Positions 61,388 to 64,000 of a stretch of 64,000 bases of DNA are shown in pieces (positions within the stretch are counted from its first letter, which is position 1; each line of letters begins with the position of its first letter). The notes below the pieces were generated by a model. It made no database searches, had not been told where the DNA came from, and saw only the letters and a list, made by a program, of their open reading frames with translations. Source of the DNA: Nocardioides rotundus (GTDB lineage: Bacteria > Actinomycetota > Actinomycetes > Propionibacteriales > Nocardioidaceae); NCBI RefSeq assembly GCF_019931675.1, contig NZ_CP082922.1, positions 3,363,001-3,427,000 on the forward strand, in the 5' to 3' direction. Position numbers and translations under genes: made by a program.

Positions 61388-62917
61388 TCAGCCGTTGAAG
61401 CTCGGCTGGGTCTGCGGGTTGAACTCGTCGTAGGTGTGACGGGGCGCGTTGCGCACCATCTTGTTCGTGACCTCCAGGACGTCGAAGCCCTTCTGGATGT
61501 CGCTGGAGAACACGTAGCCGTTGTAGTAGTAGGCCGACCACGAGCCGCCCAGCATCAGCTCGTCGGCGTCAAGGGGCCCGCGGTCGAACCAGGCGAGCTC
61601 CTTGGGCTTGCGGGTATTGGTGAAGTCGAAGACGGAGATGCCGCCCTGGTACCACGCCTGGACCATCACGTCACGGCCCTTGACCGGGATCAGCGACCCG
61701 TTGTGGGCCACGCAGTTCTCGGTGTCGGACTGCTCGCGCGGGATCTTGTAGTAGCTGCCGAACACCAGCTGACCGCCCGGCCGGATGTCGTAGATCCCGT
61801 TCGCGCCCTTGGTCGACCCCACGGTCTTGTTGCAGGTCGGCGCACCGCCGCCGCCGAGCTCGTCGGTGAAGACCACCTTGGTGCCGCGGTTGTTGAACGT
61901 GGCGGAGTGCCAGAAGGCGAAGTTCTCGGTGTCGCGCACCCGCTCGGTGACCGTGGGGTTCAGCCGGTCGGAGATGTCCATCAGGATGCCGTCGCCCATG
62001 CACGCGCCGGCCGCGATGTCCTTCTCCGGGTAGGCGGTGATGTCGTGGCAGCCGCTCGTCGGCGCCGAGTAGTTGCCCGGCTGGTTGCCGCCGTCGGGGA
62101 AGAGCACCGGCTCGGCCGCCAGGCGCGCGGAGGCCGGGTCCTGGGTCGGGATGTCGACGACGCTGATCTGGTCGTGCGGTGGCTGGCAGTCGGGGAATGC
62201 CTCGTTGGGGCTGTAGGAGGAGACGTAGACGTAGAGGTTCCTCCCGTCCTTGCTCGGGGCCAGCGTCTGGGTGTGCGCGCCGCACTTGGTCTCCAGGGCG
62301 GCGACGTACTCCGGCTGGGCGGGATTGCTGACGTCGAAGACCTTCACGCCCTCCCAGGAGTCCTTGACCGTCGCGGACTGGCTGGTGTTGTCGCAGCTGT
62401 CGTTGCTGCGGCTGGAGTCGGTGGCGAGCACCAGGAGGTTCTCGTAGATCGACACGTCGTTCTGCGAGCCGGGGCAGACCACCTGCACGACCTGCTCGGG
62501 CTCGGCGGGCGTGCTGATGTCGTAGACCGTGAAGCCGTTGTAGTTGCCGGCGTAGGCGTAGTCGCCCTGGAAGGCCAGGTCGGTGCTGAAGGAGGAGTAG
62601 TCGGCGAAGGCGCCGTTCTTCGGGATGTTCGCCAGCAGGTTCATGTCCTGGCTCGCCTGCTCCCCCGGCGCCAGCTCGGCCTCGGCGCCCTCGAGCCGCT
62701 TCAGCTGCTCCTGGGACAGGCAGCCCTGGGCGAAGCGGTCGCCGGCCCGCTCCAGGGCGCGCTGGTTCGGTGCGCACCGGGGGTCGGCCTTCTCGGTGAC
62801 CGCGCCCTTGCGCTGGTCGTCCTCGTGCGCGACCGCCGGGGCGATGGTGACCAGACCGGCCGCCATCAGGCCTCCGAACGCCACTGCCGCGCTGCCTATC
62901 CGTGTTGCCCGAGTCAT
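61388..62917 (-). CDS. Secreted LVIVD-repeat protein
   Basis: 509 residues. Signal peptide VAFGGLMAAGLVTIAPAVAH; then repeated beta-propeller-type blades with GFTVYDISTPAEPEQV, GVKVFDVSNPAQPEYV, ISVVDIPTQDPAS and ISVFDFTNTRKPKEL, the LVIVD pattern. Many conserved Cys (SGCHDITAY, NDSCDN, PTCNKTV) suggest disulfides. Likely extracellular or wall-associated; partner or ligand unknown. Monocistronic. Confidence 0.85.
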   Translation of the reverse strand: MTRATRIGSAAVAFGGLMAAGLVTIAPAVAHEDDQRKGAVTEKADPRCAPNQRALERAGDRFAQGCLSQEQLKRLEGAEAELAPGEQASQDMNLLANIPKNGAFADYSSFSTDLAFQGDYAYAGNYNGFTVYDISTPAEPEQVVQVVCPGSQNDVSIYENLLVLATDSSRSNDSCDNTSQSATVKDSWEGVKVFDVSNPAQPEYVAALETKCGAHTQTLAPSKDGRNLYVYVSSYSPNEAFPDCQPPHDQISVVDIPTQDPASARLAAEPVLFPDGGNQPGNYSAPTSGCHDITAYPEKDIAAGACMGDGILMDISDRLNPTVTERVRDTENFAFWHSATFNNRGTKVVFTDELGGGGAPTCNKTVGSTKGANGIYDIRPGGQLVFGSYYKIPREQSDTENCVAHNGSLIPVKGRDVMVQAWYQGGISVFDFTNTRKPKELAWFDRGPLDADELMLGGSWSAYYYNGYVFSSDIQKGFDVLEVTNKMVRNAPRHTYDEFNPQTQPSFNG

Positions 62918-63008
62918 GGTCCGGCCTTCCGTTTGGGGGTGCCCTCGATCCTACGTAGAGTGGGCTGGGTCACACCACCCCTGTCGGCGACATCTCGGAA
63001 GGTTTGCC

Positions 63009-63731
63009 GTGCCTCACTCCCGTCTCCTGCCGGTCGCCGCACTCGTCGTGGCATTGAGCGCGTGTACGTCGACCGGCGACTCCGAGGCGTCCTCGTCGGG
63101 GTCGTCGCCCGCCGCGAGCCGGCAGGCGGACTCCGGCAGCGGCACCGCCGCCCGCGGCGAGATCGTCCAGCCCGGCAGGCCGGGCGAGGCCAACCGCACC
63201 CTGCCCCCGGACACCACCGTGCGGGCGGCGAAGGCCAACGAGCCGGACATGATGTTCGTCCGGATGATGGTGCCGCACCACGCGCAGGCGCTGGAGATGA
63301 GCGCGCTCGCGCGGACCCGGGCCGCCAGCGACGAGGTCAAGGCGCTCGCGCGGCGGATCGAGGGCGCGCAGGGGCCGGAGATCCAGCTGATGACCGCGTG
63401 GCTGCAGTCCCGGGGGTACGCCGTACCCCAGGACGCCGGGGACCTGGCCAGCCACGACGGCCACTCCGACCACGAGGCGCACGGCCGGCTGATGGCGATG
63501 AACGGGATGCTCACCGGGCAGCAGATGAAGGAGCTCGCCCGCGCCCGCGGGGCGCGGTTCGACCGACTCTTCCTATCCGGGATGATCCAGCACCACCGCG
63601 GGGCGATCGCCATGGCGAACGTCGCCCTCCGCGACGGGCGCGAGGTGCAGGCCCAGGAGCTCGCGGCCGACATCGCCACCAGCCAGCGGGCGGAGATCCA
63701 ACGGATGCGGGCCATCCAGCGCACGCTGTGA
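63009..63731 (+). CDS. DUF305 lipoprotein
   Basis: 240 residues. GTG 63009 with GGAAGG upstream. Signal peptide with lipobox LSAC. Two His-Met motifs, MMVPHHAQALEM (~85) and MIQHHRGAIAMANVAL (~185), belong to the DUF305 ferritin-like domain thought to bind metals. An extra HDGHSDHEAHG stretch sits between them. Probable metal-handling lipoprotein on the outer surface; possibly linked to copper. Divergent from the LVIVD gene. Confidence 0.88.
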   Translation: MPHSRLLPVAALVVALSACTSTGDSEASSSGSSPAASRQADSGSGTAARGEIVQPGRPGEANRTLPPDTTVRAAKANEPDMMFVRMMVPHHAQALEMSALARTRAASDEVKALARRIEGAQGPEIQLMTAWLQSRGYAVPQDAGDLASHDGHSDHEAHGRLMAMNGMLTGQQMKELARARGARFDRLFLSGMIQHHRGAIAMANVALRDGREVQAQELAADIATSQRAEIQRMRAIQRTL

Positions 63732-63794
63732 TGCCGGGGCCGCTCGGCCGACCCGGTGTCTCGACCCACCCGGAGGGGTGGCACGCTTGAGCCA

Positions 63795-64000
63795 GTGACC
63801 TCCCCTAACACCCGTCCTGCCGCCGTCTCACCTCACGACACCGGCTTCTTCGGCCAACCGGGGGTGTTGGCCAACCTGTTCGGCGTGGAGCTGTGGGAGC
63901 GCTTCAGCTTCTACGGCATGCAGGGCATCCTGCTGATCTACCTCTACTACTCCGCCGCGCAGGGCGGCCTCGGGATCGACCAGGCGGTCGCGACCGGCAT
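63795..64000 (+). CDS. POT-family peptide transporter (5' part)
   Basis: The first 68 codons from a GTG at 63795. GVLANLFGVELWERFSFYGMQGILLIYLYY is the first POT/PTR signature (the ExxERFxYYG motif, with ELWERFSFYGM here) in TM1. Proton-coupled di/tripeptide uptake expected. No good ribosome-binding site precedes the GTG. The rest lies outside the window. Confidence 0.85.
   Translation, partial: MTSPNTRPAAVSPHDTGFFGQPGVLANLFGVELWERFSFYGMQGILLIYLYYSAAQGGLGIDQAVATG

Noticed and set aside
1..64000. tRNA, rRNA, CRISPR arrays, insertion sequences or phage genes
   Set aside because: No clover-leaf-like conserved arms, regularly spaced repeats, transposase or integrase motifs were found by eye in the gaps, all but one of which are under 300 bp.

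Overview
The window is very GC-rich, densely packed chromosomal DNA with many GTG starts, GTGA/ATGA stop-start overlaps and some apparently leaderless genes. The order dacB / zinc metalloprotease / tilS / hpt / ftsH / folE-folP-folB-folK / DUF3180, together with an F420-type (LLM) oxidoreductase, points to an actinobacterium, most likely a Nocardioidaceae member (Nocardioides-like). This is inferred from gene content and was not tested by a search. No rRNA, tRNA, CRISPR array, transposase, integrase or prophage gene was seen.

Layout. (a) 1-474: 5' part of a DUF2520 Rossmann protein that normally neighbours the pantothenate and folate genes. (b) 0.7-10.8 kb: a sulfur-glycan island. A single reading frame joins an APS reductase to a UDP-sulfoquinovose synthase. 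It is followed by a sulfotransferase, a sugar-nucleotide epimerase, a second sulfotransferase, and two paralogous GT2+GT4 glycosyltransferase pairs. (c) 10.8-24.2 kb: a tightly coupled housekeeping run on the minus strand (metalloprotease, tilS, hpt, ftsH, folE, an inserted GT2 glycosyltransferase, folP, folB, folK, DUF3180, a coiled-coil membrane protein, a tandem GNAT protein), plus dacB and the divergent ppa. (d) 24.2-29.0 kb: an acyl-CoA oxidase/dehydrogenase, a RipA-like NlpC/P60 hydrolase and a PAP2/Aur1-like membrane enzyme, with an unusual palindromic intergenic region at 27.6-28.0 kb. (e) 29.0-32.9 kb: a thiamine ABC transporter (thiB-thiP-thiQ) behind a clear TPP riboswitch. (f) 32.9-43.9 kb: mixed metabolic and transport genes (esterase, acetyltransferases, MBL hydrolase, dicarboxylate symporter, Na+/H+ antiporter, ankyrin lipoprotein, YjiH-type membrane protein, SH3 protein, FrnE-type DsbA). 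(g) 43.9-49.5 kb: a catabolic cluster (MFS, BKACE/DUF849, TauD-type dioxygenase, quinone oxidoreductase-like protein) with a divergent AraC regulator. (h) 49.4-54.1 kb: HAD phosphatase, a small SAP/Rho-N-like protein and a PaoABC-type molybdenum aldehyde oxidoreductase. (i) 54.3-58.8 kb: an uncharacterised cluster with a PIG-L/methyltransferase fusion, an acyl-CoA dehydrogenase-like protein and a GT2. (j) 58.8-64.0 kb: LLM oxidoreductase, SDR, GreA-domain protein, LVIVD-repeat secreted protein, DUF305 lipoprotein and the start of a POT-family transporter.

Most interesting system. The 0.7-10.8 kb island looks like a self-contained pathway for a sulfonated and/or sulfated surface glycan. The fused first protein could make sulfite from APS and use it on the same polypeptide to build UDP-sulfoquinovose. 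The sulfotransferases would add sulfate esters and the duplicated GT2/GT4 pairs would assemble the polymer. The island lies between two parts of what is usually one folate/pantothenate neighbourhood, and a further glycosyltransferase is translationally coupled between folE and folP.
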